64,000 nucleotides of DNA from Marmoricola sp. (GTDB lineage: Bacteria > Actinomycetota > Actinomycetes > Propionibacteriales > Nocardioidaceae). The stretch covers positions 327,916 to 391,915 of the forward strand of contig JAOPYE010000040.1 of NCBI GenBank assembly GCA_025964775.1. Reading direction: 5' to 3'. Under the pieces are notes generated by a model. That model made no database searches, was not told the DNA's origin, and saw nothing but the letters and a program-made list of their open reading frames with translations. Below are positions 7,969-16,266 of the stretch, piece after piece; position 1 is the stretch's first letter, and the number at the start of each line of letters is the position of its first letter. Made by a program: the position numbers and the translations under genes.

Positions 7969-9546
7969 GTGCGGGCGGGCAGCAACGGAAGGTCGTGGGC
8001 TGTCTGGGCGATCGCTCTTGCTGCTGTCCTGCTGCGGCTCCCGTATCTGGTTGAGCCTGAAAGCATCGACGAGGGCGGCTACCTGGCGGTCGCACGCCAG
8101 TGGCACGGCGCTGGCCCGTCGCTCTACAGCCACCTCTGGGTCGACCGTCCGCCGCTGCTGATCGCCATCTTCCAGCTCGGAGCCGCCCTGGGTGGCCTCA
8201 CGGCGCTGCGACTCATCGCCGCGGTCGGAGTCGGTATCGCCGTACTCGGTGCGGCGTCGGCATCTCGCCGGATCGCTGGTCCCACCGCCGCCATCGGTAC
8301 GGCGGCCGCGGCGGCTGCGCTCTTCAACTCACCGCGGTTCGCGGCCATGCAGGTCAACGGCGAGCTGCTCGCGGCACCGTTCGTGGCATGGGGGATCGCG
8401 CTGTGCGTGAAGGCGATCCTGGAGCCTGACTCGAAACGAGCCGCGCGCGCTGCTTTCGGTGCTGGGCTGCTGGCGGTTGCTGCCGTGCTGGTGAAACAGA
8501 ACATGCTGGATGTGGTCGTGTTCGGGGTGGTGGCTGGGGTCGCTGCGTGGGTGCAGGCGTCTCGGGTTTCGACAAGCTCAACCGACGAGCCGAGCGCGAC
8601 TGCCCGGTTCGGGCGGCTGGCTGCGGCCGCCGCTGCCGGCTCGGTCGCGATGCTGATCCTGGTCGGTGCCTGGACGGTGGCGCACGGAACGTCGCTGAGC
8701 GGGGTCTTGGATGCGATGTACGCGTTCCGGGTCCGGTCGGCGCACCTGCTTTCGATCACGCCCGATCCGAGATTGCACGTCCGCCAGCGGTACCTGTTCA
8801 AGGTCGGGCTGGGCAGCTTGATGTATCTCAGCGTCGCGGCTCTCGGTTGGTCTGTCCTGCGCAAGTCGGTCAGTGGGCCGATGGTCTGGGGCCTCGCGGC
8901 GACGCTCGCGTGGGGGACCTTCTCGGTCCTGCGGGGTGGGGGATTCTGGAACCACTACTTGATCGAGCTGGTAGTGCCGGTGGCGATCGCAGCCGGACTC
9001 GCCTTCGGGAAGACCCTGCCGTTCAGTTGGCGTGCCCACTGGCTCCCGGCCGTTACCGCGGCCCTCGTGATCGTCGCCGCGCTGACCAACTGGGCCGGCG
9101 GACTGAACAAGGTCGACAGCTCGAAAGGCACCGTGGTCGGTACGGCGATCGCCGCTGCCTCGCGGCCCGGAGACACCCTGGTCAGCGCCTTCGGCCTGGC
9201 CCAGACCAACGAGGACGCCGGGCTGCCGTCGCCGTACCCGTACCTGTGGACCCTGCCTGCCCGCGTCCAGGACCCTCACCTCGCCCAGCTCATCGCGCTG
9301 ATGGCAGGCCCCTCGCGCCCCACCTGGTACGTCCAGTGGAGCCGACCGCCCTTCCCGGGCGGCGTCCTGAAGCAGGTGGAGGCGCTCATCGCGAGCGAGT
9401 ACCACCCTGCCGGTGTGGTGTGCAGGAAGACGATCTACGTTCGTGATGACGTCGTGAGGCCGATGCCGCGAGCCAGTTCGCGGTGCTCGGCCAAAGCAGC
9501 GGTGGCCGCCCCTGGCTACAGTCAGCAAGAAGGAGCAAGACCCTGA
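7969..9546 (+). CDS. Polytopic membrane glycosyltransferase (GT-C / GT39-like)
   Basis: A 525-residue membrane protein with a GTG start behind GAGGGGG. The acidic motif at the first external loop (residues 30-36, PESIDEGGY) and the WVDRPPLL segment are typical of GT-C transferases that use polyprenyl-phosphate sugars, such as protein or lipid mannosyltransferases. About ten hydrophobic segments follow. The acceptor is unknown. A short dispersed repeat is read in frame near residue 200 (VSTSSTDE). The gene overlaps the next one by three bases, so it heads an operon with two lipoproteins, which could be its substrates or partners. Confidence 0.8.
   Translation: MRAGSNGRSWAVWAIALAAVLLRLPYLVEPESIDEGGYLAVARQWHGAGPSLYSHLWVDRPPLLIAIFQLGAALGGLTALRLIAAVGVGIAVLGAASASRRIAGPTAAIGTAAAAAALFNSPRFAAMQVNGELLAAPFVAWGIALCVKAILEPDSKRAARAAFGAGLLAVAAVLVKQNMLDVVVFGVVAGVAAWVQASRVSTSSTDEPSATARFGRLAAAAAAGSVAMLILVGAWTVAHGTSLSGVLDAMYAFRVRSAHLLSITPDPRLHVRQRYLFKVGLGSLMYLSVAALGWSVLRKSVSGPMVWGLAATLAWGTFSVLRGGGFWNHYLIELVVPVAIAAGLAFGKTLPFSWRAHWLPAVTAALVIVAALTNWAGGLNKVDSSKGTVVGTAIAAASRPGDTLVSAFGLAQTNEDAGLPSPYPYLWTLPARVQDPHLAQLIALMAGPSRPTWYVQWSRPPFPGGVLKQVEALIASEYHPAGVVCRKTIYVRDDVVRPMPRASSRCSAKAAVAAPGYSQQEGARP
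8565..8583 (-). repeat. Short palindromic repeat in the GT-C gene
   Basis: GGTTTCGACAAGCTCAACC, the reverse-orientation form of the short unit seen in nrdJ, with CTTG as the centre. It is read in frame as VSTSST in a cytoplasmic loop. Confidence 0.7.
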
Positions 9547-10757
9547 TACGGAACTCAAGCCGGATCTCGTTGCTGGTGGCAGCCCTGCTGCTGGCATCCG
9601 CGTGCAGCAGCCAGTCGCCGAAGGCACCGGTCGCAGATCCGACGACGGCGCAAACCACGCCCGCCCATGCGGCCGCACCGGCAGTCCCGTGGCAGTTCCA
9701 GAACCCCCTGCCCGGGATGCCGCCGGTGATCGGCGACAACATCTACTCCCAGGCGGGGGCGGGCATGATGCGCGCCGACGTCGCAGGCGATCCTGCTTAC
9801 CTCTACGTCCCCGACTCCACCGGCAGCACCGTCACGGTGATCGACCAGCGCACCCGCCAGATCGTGCGGGTCCTGCACGCCGGCATGCTCAGCCAGCACG
9901 TGGTTCCGGCCTACGACCTCTCGAAGTTCTACGTCACCTCGAGCGTCTCCAACGAGCTGGTCGCGATCAGCCCGCACACCGGTCGGATCACCCGCGCCAA
10001 GAGCGTGCCGCGTCCGTACAACCTGTACTTCACCCCGGACGGCAGGGCCGCCATCGTGATGGTCGAGCAGTACAACATCATCCGGTTCTCCAACCCGCGC
10101 ACGTTCACCTCGATCGCCGACGTCAGCTCGCCGGGCTGTCGCGGGCCGAACCACGCGGACTTCTCGGCGAACGGCCAGTTCTTCGTCGTCACGTGCGAGT
10201 TCTCCGGTGAGCTGCTCAAGATCGCCACCAGGAGCCACCGCGTCCTGGGCCACCTGAAGCTGGCCCGGCCCATGCACGGGATGGCCGGGATGGGGGCGAG
10301 CATGCCGCAGGACATCCGGCTCTCCCCGGACGGCACCACCTTCTACGTCGCCGACATGGGCACGGACCAGCTGCGCCTGATCTCGGCGAAGACGTTCCGC
10401 CAGATCAAGGCCATCCCGATGCCGAGCCACCCGCACGGGATCTACCCGAGCCGCGACGGGCGTTACTTCTACGTCTCGGACCGCGGTGCCGGTGAGGTCA
10501 GCGTCGTCGACCCGGCCAAGCGCCGGATCGTCGCCACCTGGAAGATCCCCGGCGGCGGCAGCCCGGACATGGGCGGGGTGTCGGCCGACGGCACGATGCT
10601 GTGGCTCTCGGGCCGCTACAACGGCGTCGTCTACGGCTTCAACACCCGCACCGGCAAGCTCGTCGCGAAGATCTACGTCGGCGGCAGTCCGCACGGGCTG
10701 CTGGTCTGGCCGCAACCGGGCCGGTACTCGCTGGGCCACACGGGGAACATGCGTTGA
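9543..10757 (+). CDS. Lipoprotein with YncE/YVTN-type beta-propeller
   Basis: A 404-residue exported protein. I place the start at the CTG at 9543: AAGGAG lies 7 bases upstream, and the codon overlaps the preceding stop as CTGA. This yields a compact lipoprotein signal (IRNSSRISLLVAALLLASA, then Cys). The GTG at 9483 would add 20 residues and has no ribosome site. The mature part holds repeated blades such as LYVPDSTGSTVTVID, KFYVTSSVSNELVAI and YFYVSDRGAGEVSVVD, like the YVTN/YncE propeller family, whose members bind ligands or scaffold complexes outside the membrane. The CTG start is inference. Confidence 0.8.
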   Translation: MIRNSSRISLLVAALLLASACSSQSPKAPVADPTTAQTTPAHAAAPAVPWQFQNPLPGMPPVIGDNIYSQAGAGMMRADVAGDPAYLYVPDSTGSTVTVIDQRTRQIVRVLHAGMLSQHVVPAYDLSKFYVTSSVSNELVAISPHTGRITRAKSVPRPYNLYFTPDGRAAIVMVEQYNIIRFSNPRTFTSIADVSSPGCRGPNHADFSANGQFFVVTCEFSGELLKIATRSHRVLGHLKLARPMHGMAGMGASMPQDIRLSPDGTTFYVADMGTDQLRLISAKTFRQIKAIPMPSHPHGIYPSRDGRYFYVSDRGAGEVSVVDPAKRRIVATWKIPGGGSPDMGGVSADGTMLWLSGRYNGVVYGFNTRTGKLVAKIYVGGSPHGLLVWPQPGRYSLGHTGNMR

Positions 10758-11731
10758 TCCGCGGGTTGCTTGCTTCGTTCTTCCTGGTGGCGCTGGTCGG
10801 CTGCGGGGCGTCGACGCCGGCGGCGGTGCCGCCGAGTAAGACCCAAGCACCGGCGCCGACAGCGACGCCCGCGCCGGTGACACATGTCCGCGCCACGTTT
10901 GCCACCTGGCGACTTCCGTACGCGATTGCCCGCGAGGCTGCGATCGCCGACCCGGGCCATCCCGGCCAGGTCGTGCTCGCCGGTGGGATGTTCCCCGGAG
11001 ACACCTCGTCGGCGCGCGCCGTACTCATCGACCTGACCACCGGCCGCAGCCAGCCGTTGCCCTCACTGGGCACACAGGTCCACGACGTCGCCGGCGGCCT
11101 GTACGCCGGCAACCCCGCGGTCTTCGGCGGCGGCAACGCCTCCGAGCAGTCCGTCGTCCAGGCACTGACCGGAGGCCGCTGGAAGCCGGTCACCCACCTG
11201 CCCACCACCCGCTCGGACCTGTCGGTCGTCAGCGTCGCCGGCACCACGCTGGTCATCGGCGGGTACGACGGCACCAACGTGCCGCGCGACATCCTCGCGG
11301 TCGAGCCCCACGGCCTGCGGACAGTCGGTCAGCTCAAGACCGGAGTCCGGTACGCCGCTACCGCGGTCGTCGGCTCCAGCGTCTTCGTCTTCGGCGGCGA
11401 GGTGAACGGCCGTGAGCTCAACACCGTGCAGGTCTACAACGCGGCGAAGGGGAGGTCGGCTGTCGAGGGCCGGCTGCCCCGACCGCTTGGCCACGCGGTC
11501 GCGGTGAGGGTCGGCAGCCGGGTGCTGCTGCTCGGGGGAAGGACCGACCCGAACACCCAGACGGCGGCGATGTGGTGGTTCGACCCGTCGACGGGCCGGT
11601 TCTCGCGGGCGGGCTCGTTGCCGGCGGCGCTGAGCGACTCGGCCGTGGTGGCGATCGGCGGCCAGGTCTGGCTCCTGGGCGGGGAGGACCCGTCGGTGAC
11701 CGACCGGGTCGTGGCGATCCGGGTTTCTTGA
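10754..11731 (+). CDS. Kelch-repeat lipoprotein
   Basis: A 325-residue protein with a TTG start overlapping the upstream stop (TTGA). The signal MIRGLLASFFLVALVGC ends in a canonical lipobox, LVGC. After a Pro/Ala/Thr-rich tether come about six kelch blades, each with a double Gly: VLAGGMF, VFGGGN, VIGGYDG, VFGGEVNG, LLGGRTD, LLGGED. Kelch propellers mediate binding and are rarely catalytic alone. The tight coupling to the propeller lipoprotein and the membrane glycosyltransferase suggests a shared cell-envelope task, but no specific function can be assigned. Confidence 0.85.
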   Translation: MIRGLLASFFLVALVGCGASTPAAVPPSKTQAPAPTATPAPVTHVRATFATWRLPYAIAREAAIADPGHPGQVVLAGGMFPGDTSSARAVLIDLTTGRSQPLPSLGTQVHDVAGGLYAGNPAVFGGGNASEQSVVQALTGGRWKPVTHLPTTRSDLSVVSVAGTTLVIGGYDGTNVPRDILAVEPHGLRTVGQLKTGVRYAATAVVGSSVFVFGGEVNGRELNTVQVYNAAKGRSAVEGRLPRPLGHAVAVRVGSRVLLLGGRTDPNTQTAAMWWFDPSTGRFSRAGSLPAALSDSAVVAIGGQVWLLGGEDPSVTDRVVAIRVS

Positions 11732-11757
11732 GCCTCCGACATGCCATCCTCTGCGAC

Positions 11758-12930
11758 ATGACCGAACGCAAGATCCCGCGCGACCGCACCGACGACTACG
11801 CACCGGGTGCGATCAAGGCCCGCCAGGAGTTCATCCGCGAGCACACCTCGAGCCCGGTGGAGCACGTCGCCAGCTACTCGCTGGACCCGCAGACCCTGCC
11901 CGGCAACATCGAGGGCTTCTTCGGGGTGGCCCAGGTGCCGATCGGGCTGGCTGGGCCACTGCTGGTCAACGGCGAGCACGCGACCGGTGAGTTCTTCGTG
12001 CCGCTGGCGACGACCGAGGGGACCCTGGTCGCGTCGTACAGCCGGGGGATGAAGCTGACCCGCGAGGCCGGCGGGATCACCACGACCGTGATCGACGACC
12101 GGATGCAGCGCGCTCCGGTGTTCAGCTTCACCAGTGCTCGCGAGGCCCGGGATTTCCAGGTGTGGCTCGACGCGCACTTCGAGGAGATCGCGGCCGCTGC
12201 CAAGACGACCACCACCTCGGGCACCCTGATCGACATCCAGAAGTTCCCGGTCTCCAAGCTGCTCTACACCCGGTTCAACTACACGACCGGTGATGCTGCC
12301 GGACAGAACATGACGGGCAAGGCGACGTTCGCGGCCTGTGCCTGGATCAAGCAGCACTACCCGGGCGAGGTGCACTTCCTGCTCGAGGGACAGTTCGCGA
12401 CCGACAAGAAGACCTCGGTCGTCAACATGCTGCACACCCGCGGCAAGCGGGTCGTCGCTGAGATCACGCTGCCGGCCGCACTGGTCGAGGAGCAGATGCA
12501 CGTCTCGACCGACAAGCTCTTCAACGCCCGCATGAAGGGCCAGCTCGGCTCGATCATGTCCGTGACGAACAACAACGGCAACCACTCGGCCAACGGCATC
12601 ACCGCGATGTTCATCGCCACCGGCCAGGACGTCGCGAACGTGGCCGAGAGCTCTGCGTTGTACGGGTACTCCGAGCTGCTCCCCAACGGGGACTTCTACG
12701 CCTCGGTCACCCTGCCGGCGCTCATCATCGCCACGTACGGCGGCGGGACGGGCCTGGCGACCCAGCGCGAGTGCCTGGAGATGCTCGGCTGCTACGGAAG
12801 CGGCGGGGTCTACAAACTGGCCGAGATCATCGCCGCGACGGTGCTGGCGGGGGAGTTGTCGCTGGGCTCGGCCGTCGTGGCCGAGGAGTGGGTCCAGGCG
12901 CACGACGACCTGGGTCGCAACCGGCCGTAG
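11758..12930 (+). CDS. Class I hydroxymethylglutaryl-CoA reductase
   Basis: A 390-residue HMG-CoA reductase of the NADPH class I type, which makes mevalonate. GNIEGFFGVAQVPIGLAGPL is the entry motif. The catalytic set is complete: E87 (ATTEG), K217 (DKK), D291 (GQD) and H382 in the C-terminal flap (QAHDDLGRN). There is no N-terminal membrane anchor. No other mevalonate-pathway gene is near, so either the rest lies elsewhere or the enzyme serves another route. The ribosome site is weak, and the gene begins 26 bases after the kelch gene, so it may be co-transcribed. Confidence 0.88.
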   Translation: MTERKIPRDRTDDYAPGAIKARQEFIREHTSSPVEHVASYSLDPQTLPGNIEGFFGVAQVPIGLAGPLLVNGEHATGEFFVPLATTEGTLVASYSRGMKLTREAGGITTTVIDDRMQRAPVFSFTSAREARDFQVWLDAHFEEIAAAAKTTTTSGTLIDIQKFPVSKLLYTRFNYTTGDAAGQNMTGKATFAACAWIKQHYPGEVHFLLEGQFATDKKTSVVNMLHTRGKRVVAEITLPAALVEEQMHVSTDKLFNARMKGQLGSIMSVTNNNGNHSANGITAMFIATGQDVANVAESSALYGYSELLPNGDFYASVTLPALIIATYGGGTGLATQRECLEMLGCYGSGGVYKLAEIIAATVLAGELSLGSAVVAEEWVQAHDDLGRNRP

Positions 12931-12998
12931 TGCCCCTCTAACGTTTGCCCGAAATATCCCGTAATGTACGTTCTAGGGGATTTTCGGGAGGGGGCGCA

Positions 12999-14447
12999 GT
13001 GTCAGTTCGCGCCGAATCCGCGGAGCGGGCCGGACGGTCGCGTGCGCGGAGAGCCAGGCGAGCCGAGGCGGATCAGCATCCAGCCGACGCCGGGCTCGAT
13101 CTGCTGCGCGTTGTCGGCTGGCTGGTGCTGCACGACGTAGCCCTGCCGGGCGGCGAGGCGCTGATGGACCACGTGATCGCCGGGCCCTCCGGGGTCTGCG
13201 TCATCAACACCCTGGCTCTGGTGGGTCCGGTGGCGCTGACCGAGGACTCGCTCGCGTGTGCCGGCGAGTCCCGGCTCGACGACGTTCACGAGGTGGAGGC
13301 TGCGGCCGCTGCTGTCCGTGACCTGCTTGATGGAGCGCCCGTCGTCCCGGTGCTCTGCTTCCAGCGCGCCGATGCCATCACCGGAGTCGTGGACGGTGTG
13401 GCCGTCTGCTCGACGGCCAACATCCTCGAGCTGGTCAACGACCTGCCGGACGTCCTGAGCGACCGCGGGTTTGCCGAGGTGCGGCACATCCTGACCGAGA
13501 CCCTCGAGCAGTCGGATGGGCGCGAGGTCGTGGTGGAGCCCCCGGTGACCTCGGCGCCACGACGCGGCCGCCTCGTCCGGCGTACGAAGCCGGCTCCTGT
13601 TACGGCCGTTGAGGTGGTTGAGACGGTTGAGACGGAACCGGTCGAGCCAGCAGTGGTGGAGACGGTGGAGGTCGCTGAGGAGCCGGTGATCGCCGAGCTC
13701 ACCGTGGCTGACGTCGAAGACCCGACGCCTGAGGACCAGGTACCGGTTGCCGAGCCTGCACCCACGAAGGTGAAGAGATCGGCGCCCCGGCTGGCTCGCC
13801 CCGGCCGCCAGCGCGGCCGGCGCATCAAGGACCCGGACTCCCCCGAGGAGCCGACCAGGGCGATGGAGACGCGGTTGACCGCGATCCGCACCGTACCCAT
13901 CGACCGGCGCGCGAGGAAGACCTCGCTGATGCCGGCGATCGTCGGTGCCCTGGTCATCGCCGGCGTCCTGATCGGAGTACCTCGTGTCCCGCACCTGGTC
14001 AGCTGGGGCCGGAGCTTCTTCGCCTCACCGCCGCCGACTGCGCTCGGCCAGCCGATCGCCATCGACGCATCGCTCTCGCACCCGGCACTCACCGTGACCG
14101 CAGGCATCCCGACGACCGTGACCACGGTCCGGGGTCAGTCAGCCGGCAAGGGCCACCAGTTCGTCGCGATCCCGCTGACCACCCTGAACCGGGGTACGGC
14201 GACCTGGAGCCTGCCGGTGGACACCGATCTGACGATCGTCGATGACCTCGGCGTCAGCCACGCGCCCGACCCGACGGTCAGGAAGCTCAGGAACGGTTCA
14301 CTGCTGGCCCGGCAGGTCGTCGTCCCTGCCGGCAAGGCTGTCGCGGGCCTGGTCGTCTTCAACGTCGAGAACGGCCGGACCGTCCGCGAGGTGCTGCTGT
14401 CGTTCGGCGCCGACGCGCCGGACGTGTGGTCCGTGCCGACCCCCTGA
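12999..14447 (+). CDS. Single-pass membrane protein with degenerate NERD-like domain
   Basis: A 482-residue protein; the GTG at 12999 follows GGGAGGGGG. Residues about 35-170 resemble a NERD domain (LHDVALPGGEALMDHVIAGP, GVCVIN), but the catalytic Lys expected after IDT/INT is absent (INTLAL), so nuclease activity is unlikely. A basic and Glu/Val-rich linker (VETVETEPVEPAVVETVEV) follows, then one membrane helix at about 311-330. A 150-residue C-terminal domain probably lies outside the membrane and resembles DUF4352-type beta sandwiches (HQFVAIPLTTLNRGTATW). Its role is unknown; a sensor that reads envelope state is one possibility. Confidence 0.65.
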   Translation: MSVRAESAERAGRSRARRARRAEADQHPADAGLDLLRVVGWLVLHDVALPGGEALMDHVIAGPSGVCVINTLALVGPVALTEDSLACAGESRLDDVHEVEAAAAAVRDLLDGAPVVPVLCFQRADAITGVVDGVAVCSTANILELVNDLPDVLSDRGFAEVRHILTETLEQSDGREVVVEPPVTSAPRRGRLVRRTKPAPVTAVEVVETVETEPVEPAVVETVEVAEEPVIAELTVADVEDPTPEDQVPVAEPAPTKVKRSAPRLARPGRQRGRRIKDPDSPEEPTRAMETRLTAIRTVPIDRRARKTSLMPAIVGALVIAGVLIGVPRVPHLVSWGRSFFASPPPTALGQPIAIDASLSHPALTVTAGIPTTVTTVRGQSAGKGHQFVAIPLTTLNRGTATWSLPVDTDLTIVDDLGVSHAPDPTVRKLRNGSLLARQVVVPAGKAVAGLVVFNVENGRTVREVLLSFGADAPDVWSVPTP

Positions 14448-14591
14448 ATGTTGCTGGCGAGGCGAAACAGCATCGGCGTGACAGTTCGCGGCTGGCGTTG
14501 CGCGCGGTGAGGCATCACGCGGCACGTGGGGGCGGGAAACTTCTGTGGACGGGATCTGCGAGGCGACACGGGTGCCACCCAACATCGCCCG

Positions 14592-15035
14592 ATGAGCCTT
14601 CGCAGACCGCCTCGCCACGCTGATCCCCTTCGCACGGCCGCCGATCTGGCTCCCGTCTGGCGGGAACTGATCATCGCCCCGACCTTCATCGATCGCAGCC
14701 TGTGGTTGCTGTTCATCGACTACGAGAAACGGCCCACCGGTCCGCTGATGACGATCGAGGACCTCCCCGACGGCCCGTACGACGTCCCGCTGACCGACCT
14801 GGTCGGCATCTGTCGCGACATCCTCGACGGACCCGGGGGAGGGGGCTCGGTCGCCATGCTGATCACCCGCTCCGGCGTCGGGCCGTGGCACATCGGCGAT
14901 CGCGCGTGGGCCCGGTTCCTGGTCAACGCCGCCCACGACATCGGTGGGATCGTCTGGCCGGTCTACCGGGCGCACTCCGACGTGCTGGAGGTCGTGGAGC
15001 TGACCGTGCCCGTGCGCGATCAGCAACGGGCTTGA
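14592..15035 (+). CDS. Conserved hypothetical protein
   Basis: A 147-residue protein starting MSLRRPPRHADPLRTAADL. No signal peptide or membrane helix is seen, and I recognise no family. It has a hydrophobic core with two beta-rich stretches (SLWLLFIDYEKRPTGPLMTIEDLPDGPYDVP and GSVAMLITRSGVGPWHIGDR regions) and ends in an acidic strand. Codon use is normal for the neighbourhood, which supports a real gene. The ATG at 14592 lacks a strong ribosome site; the frame stays open to 14526, so a slightly earlier start is possible. Confidence 0.6.
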   Translation: MSLRRPPRHADPLRTAADLAPVWRELIIAPTFIDRSLWLLFIDYEKRPTGPLMTIEDLPDGPYDVPLTDLVGICRDILDGPGGGGSVAMLITRSGVGPWHIGDRAWARFLVNAAHDIGGIVWPVYRAHSDVLEVVELTVPVRDQQRA

Positions 15036-15093
15036 CGCAGGGCGCCGGTCCATCTCGCTTCCTGAACGGCCCGGCTCGCGGCAGGATCGAGCC

Positions 15094-15336
15094 ATGGCGG
15101 ACAACCTGCTCTCCTACAAGTCCGAAGGCTCGATCCTGTCGATCCGCTCGAAGGGGTCGGTGCTCTCGATCGGGTCGGTCGGATCGTTCGCCTCGGTCGC
15201 GTCGATCGGGTCCTTCGGCTCGGCGTTCTCGATCGGGTCGTTCCTGAGCTTCGCGTCGGTGCTGAGCGGGAGGTCGGCTCGATCGGTGATGTCGTGGCGC
15301 GGGGTCAGGGACGTGTTGAGCACGCCGAGCGAGTGA
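15094..15336 (+). CDS. Small protein with Ser at every third residue
   Basis: An 80-residue protein whose residues 7-67 carry serine at every third position without interruption: 21 consecutive triplets of the form S-hydrophobic-[G/A/L], for example SIGSVGSFASVASIGSFG. No signal peptide is seen. Such a strict three-residue period would put all Ser on one face of an extended chain or of a three-sided solenoid, so a small repeat fold is likely, perhaps self-assembling. I do not know its function. The start ATG has a weak AGGA upstream. Third-base GC preference holds through the frame, which argues for real coding. A palindromic repeat follows directly. Confidence 0.65.
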   Translation: MADNLLSYKSEGSILSIRSKGSVLSIGSVGSFASVASIGSFGSAFSIGSFLSFASVLSGRSARSVMSWRGVRDVLSTPSE

Positions 15337-15376
15337 GGTTTCGAGACAGGCGCTGCGCGCCTTCCTCAACCACCGG
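15337..15376 (-). repeat. Long palindromic repeat, AGGCGC/GCGCCT stem
   Basis: Minus-strand copy: arm GGTGGTTGAGGA, stem AGGCGC, loop GCA, stem GCGCCT, arm GTCTCGAAACC. It fills the gap between the convergent Ser-repeat and hydrolase genes, and its TGA is the hydrolase stop codon. Confidence 0.9.
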
Positions 15377-16196
15377 TGGGCAGGAAGTGGCCGACCAGGG
15401 CCGGCGTGGTGGCCCGGGGCTTCACCATGTGGGTCTGGCCGGCCAGCGTGACCAGCCGGGCGTCGGGAATCTGGTCGGCGATCGCGGCCTGGGCGTTGCG
15501 CATGTACTCGGGGCTCTTGCCGCCGGCGATGACCAGGGTCGGCACCGTGACTGAGGCGTAGTGGCCGGCCGGGAGCGGCTTTCCCTGCTCGAACGGGAGC
15601 ACGATCGTGAGGTCGTTCGGCAGCGTGTGCGCGACCGCCTTGAGGCCCTTCCAGACCGGGAGCAGCTGCATCATCACGATCCCGAACGCCGGGACGCCGA
15701 CGGTGCGCATGAACAGCTTGACGGCCTCGCCCGGTTCACCGGCATCGACCATCGCCTGGACCCGGTCGGCGAGCTGCGGGTCGTTCGCCACGTGGGTGTC
15801 GTCGACGATGAACGGGGCCTCGTACACCGCCAGGGAGGTCATCGGCACGCCCTGGCGGGCAGCCTCCAGGGCGAGCGCGGCACCCGAGGAGCACCCGAAG
15901 ACACGGGCATCGCTGCCCGCGACGTCGAGCACCGCGATCAGGTCCTCGACCTCACGCTGCACCTCGTACGCCGTCACGCCCGGACCGCTCTCGCCGCGAC
16001 CACGACGGTCGTAGGCATGGACCTTGAAGTGGTCGCCGAGTGAGTCGCGGACGCTCTTCGCGGTGCCCATGCCGCGGTGGCACAGTGCGCCCTCGACGAT
16101 GACCAGCGCTGGCCCGCTGCCGTTGACGTCGTACGCGATCTCGGTGCCGTCCGCCGACGTGGCGTAGCGGGTTCCGCTGGTGGTCGTGGTGGTCAT
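15366..16196 (-). CDS. Alpha/beta hydrolase, probable ECF42 target
   Basis: A 276-residue alpha/beta-hydrolase; the ATG follows AGGAGGAACCG. VFGCSSGAAL holds the GxSxG nucleophile, YDRRGRGESG is the usual loop after strand 4, and GQTHMVKP carries the catalytic His. The substrate is unknown. The last residues, TGG and the stop, are supplied by the palindromic repeat. A sequence 31 bases upstream matches the promoter motif found before the DGPF-sigma operon (see 16227-16260), so this gene is likely switched on by the neighbouring ECF sigma factor. Confidence 0.85.
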   Translation of the reverse strand: MTTTTTSGTRYATSADGTEIAYDVNGSGPALVIVEGALCHRGMGTAKSVRDSLGDHFKVHAYDRRGRGESGPGVTAYEVQREVEDLIAVLDVAGSDARVFGCSSGAALALEAARQGVPMTSLAVYEAPFIVDDTHVANDPQLADRVQAMVDAGEPGEAVKLFMRTVGVPAFGIVMMQLLPVWKGLKAVAHTLPNDLTIVLPFEQGKPLPAGHYASVTVPTLVIAGGKSPEYMRNAQAAIADQIPDARLVTLAGQTHMVKPRATTPALVGHFLPTGG

Positions 16197-16226
16197 CGGT
16201 TCCTCCTGGTCAGGTGTGCTCGCACC

Positions 16227-16260
16227 CGTACGTCGATCGACTCACTCGACCTTCGACATC
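16227..16260 (-). promoter_or_regulatory. Putative ECF promoter before the hydrolase
   Basis: Read on the minus strand: GATGTCGA, 17 bases, CGACGTACG. The same two boxes with the same 17-base gap occur at 17988-18021 before the DGPF gene. The spacing to the start codon (about 30 bases) suits a promoter. Confidence 0.75.
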
Positions 16261-16266
16261 GCCGCT

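Noticed and set aside
8048..8061. GGTTGAGCCTG in the GT-C gene, like the short repeat
   Set aside because: The match ends before the right arm, and the encoded residues belong to the conserved acidic motif of the family; probably chance.
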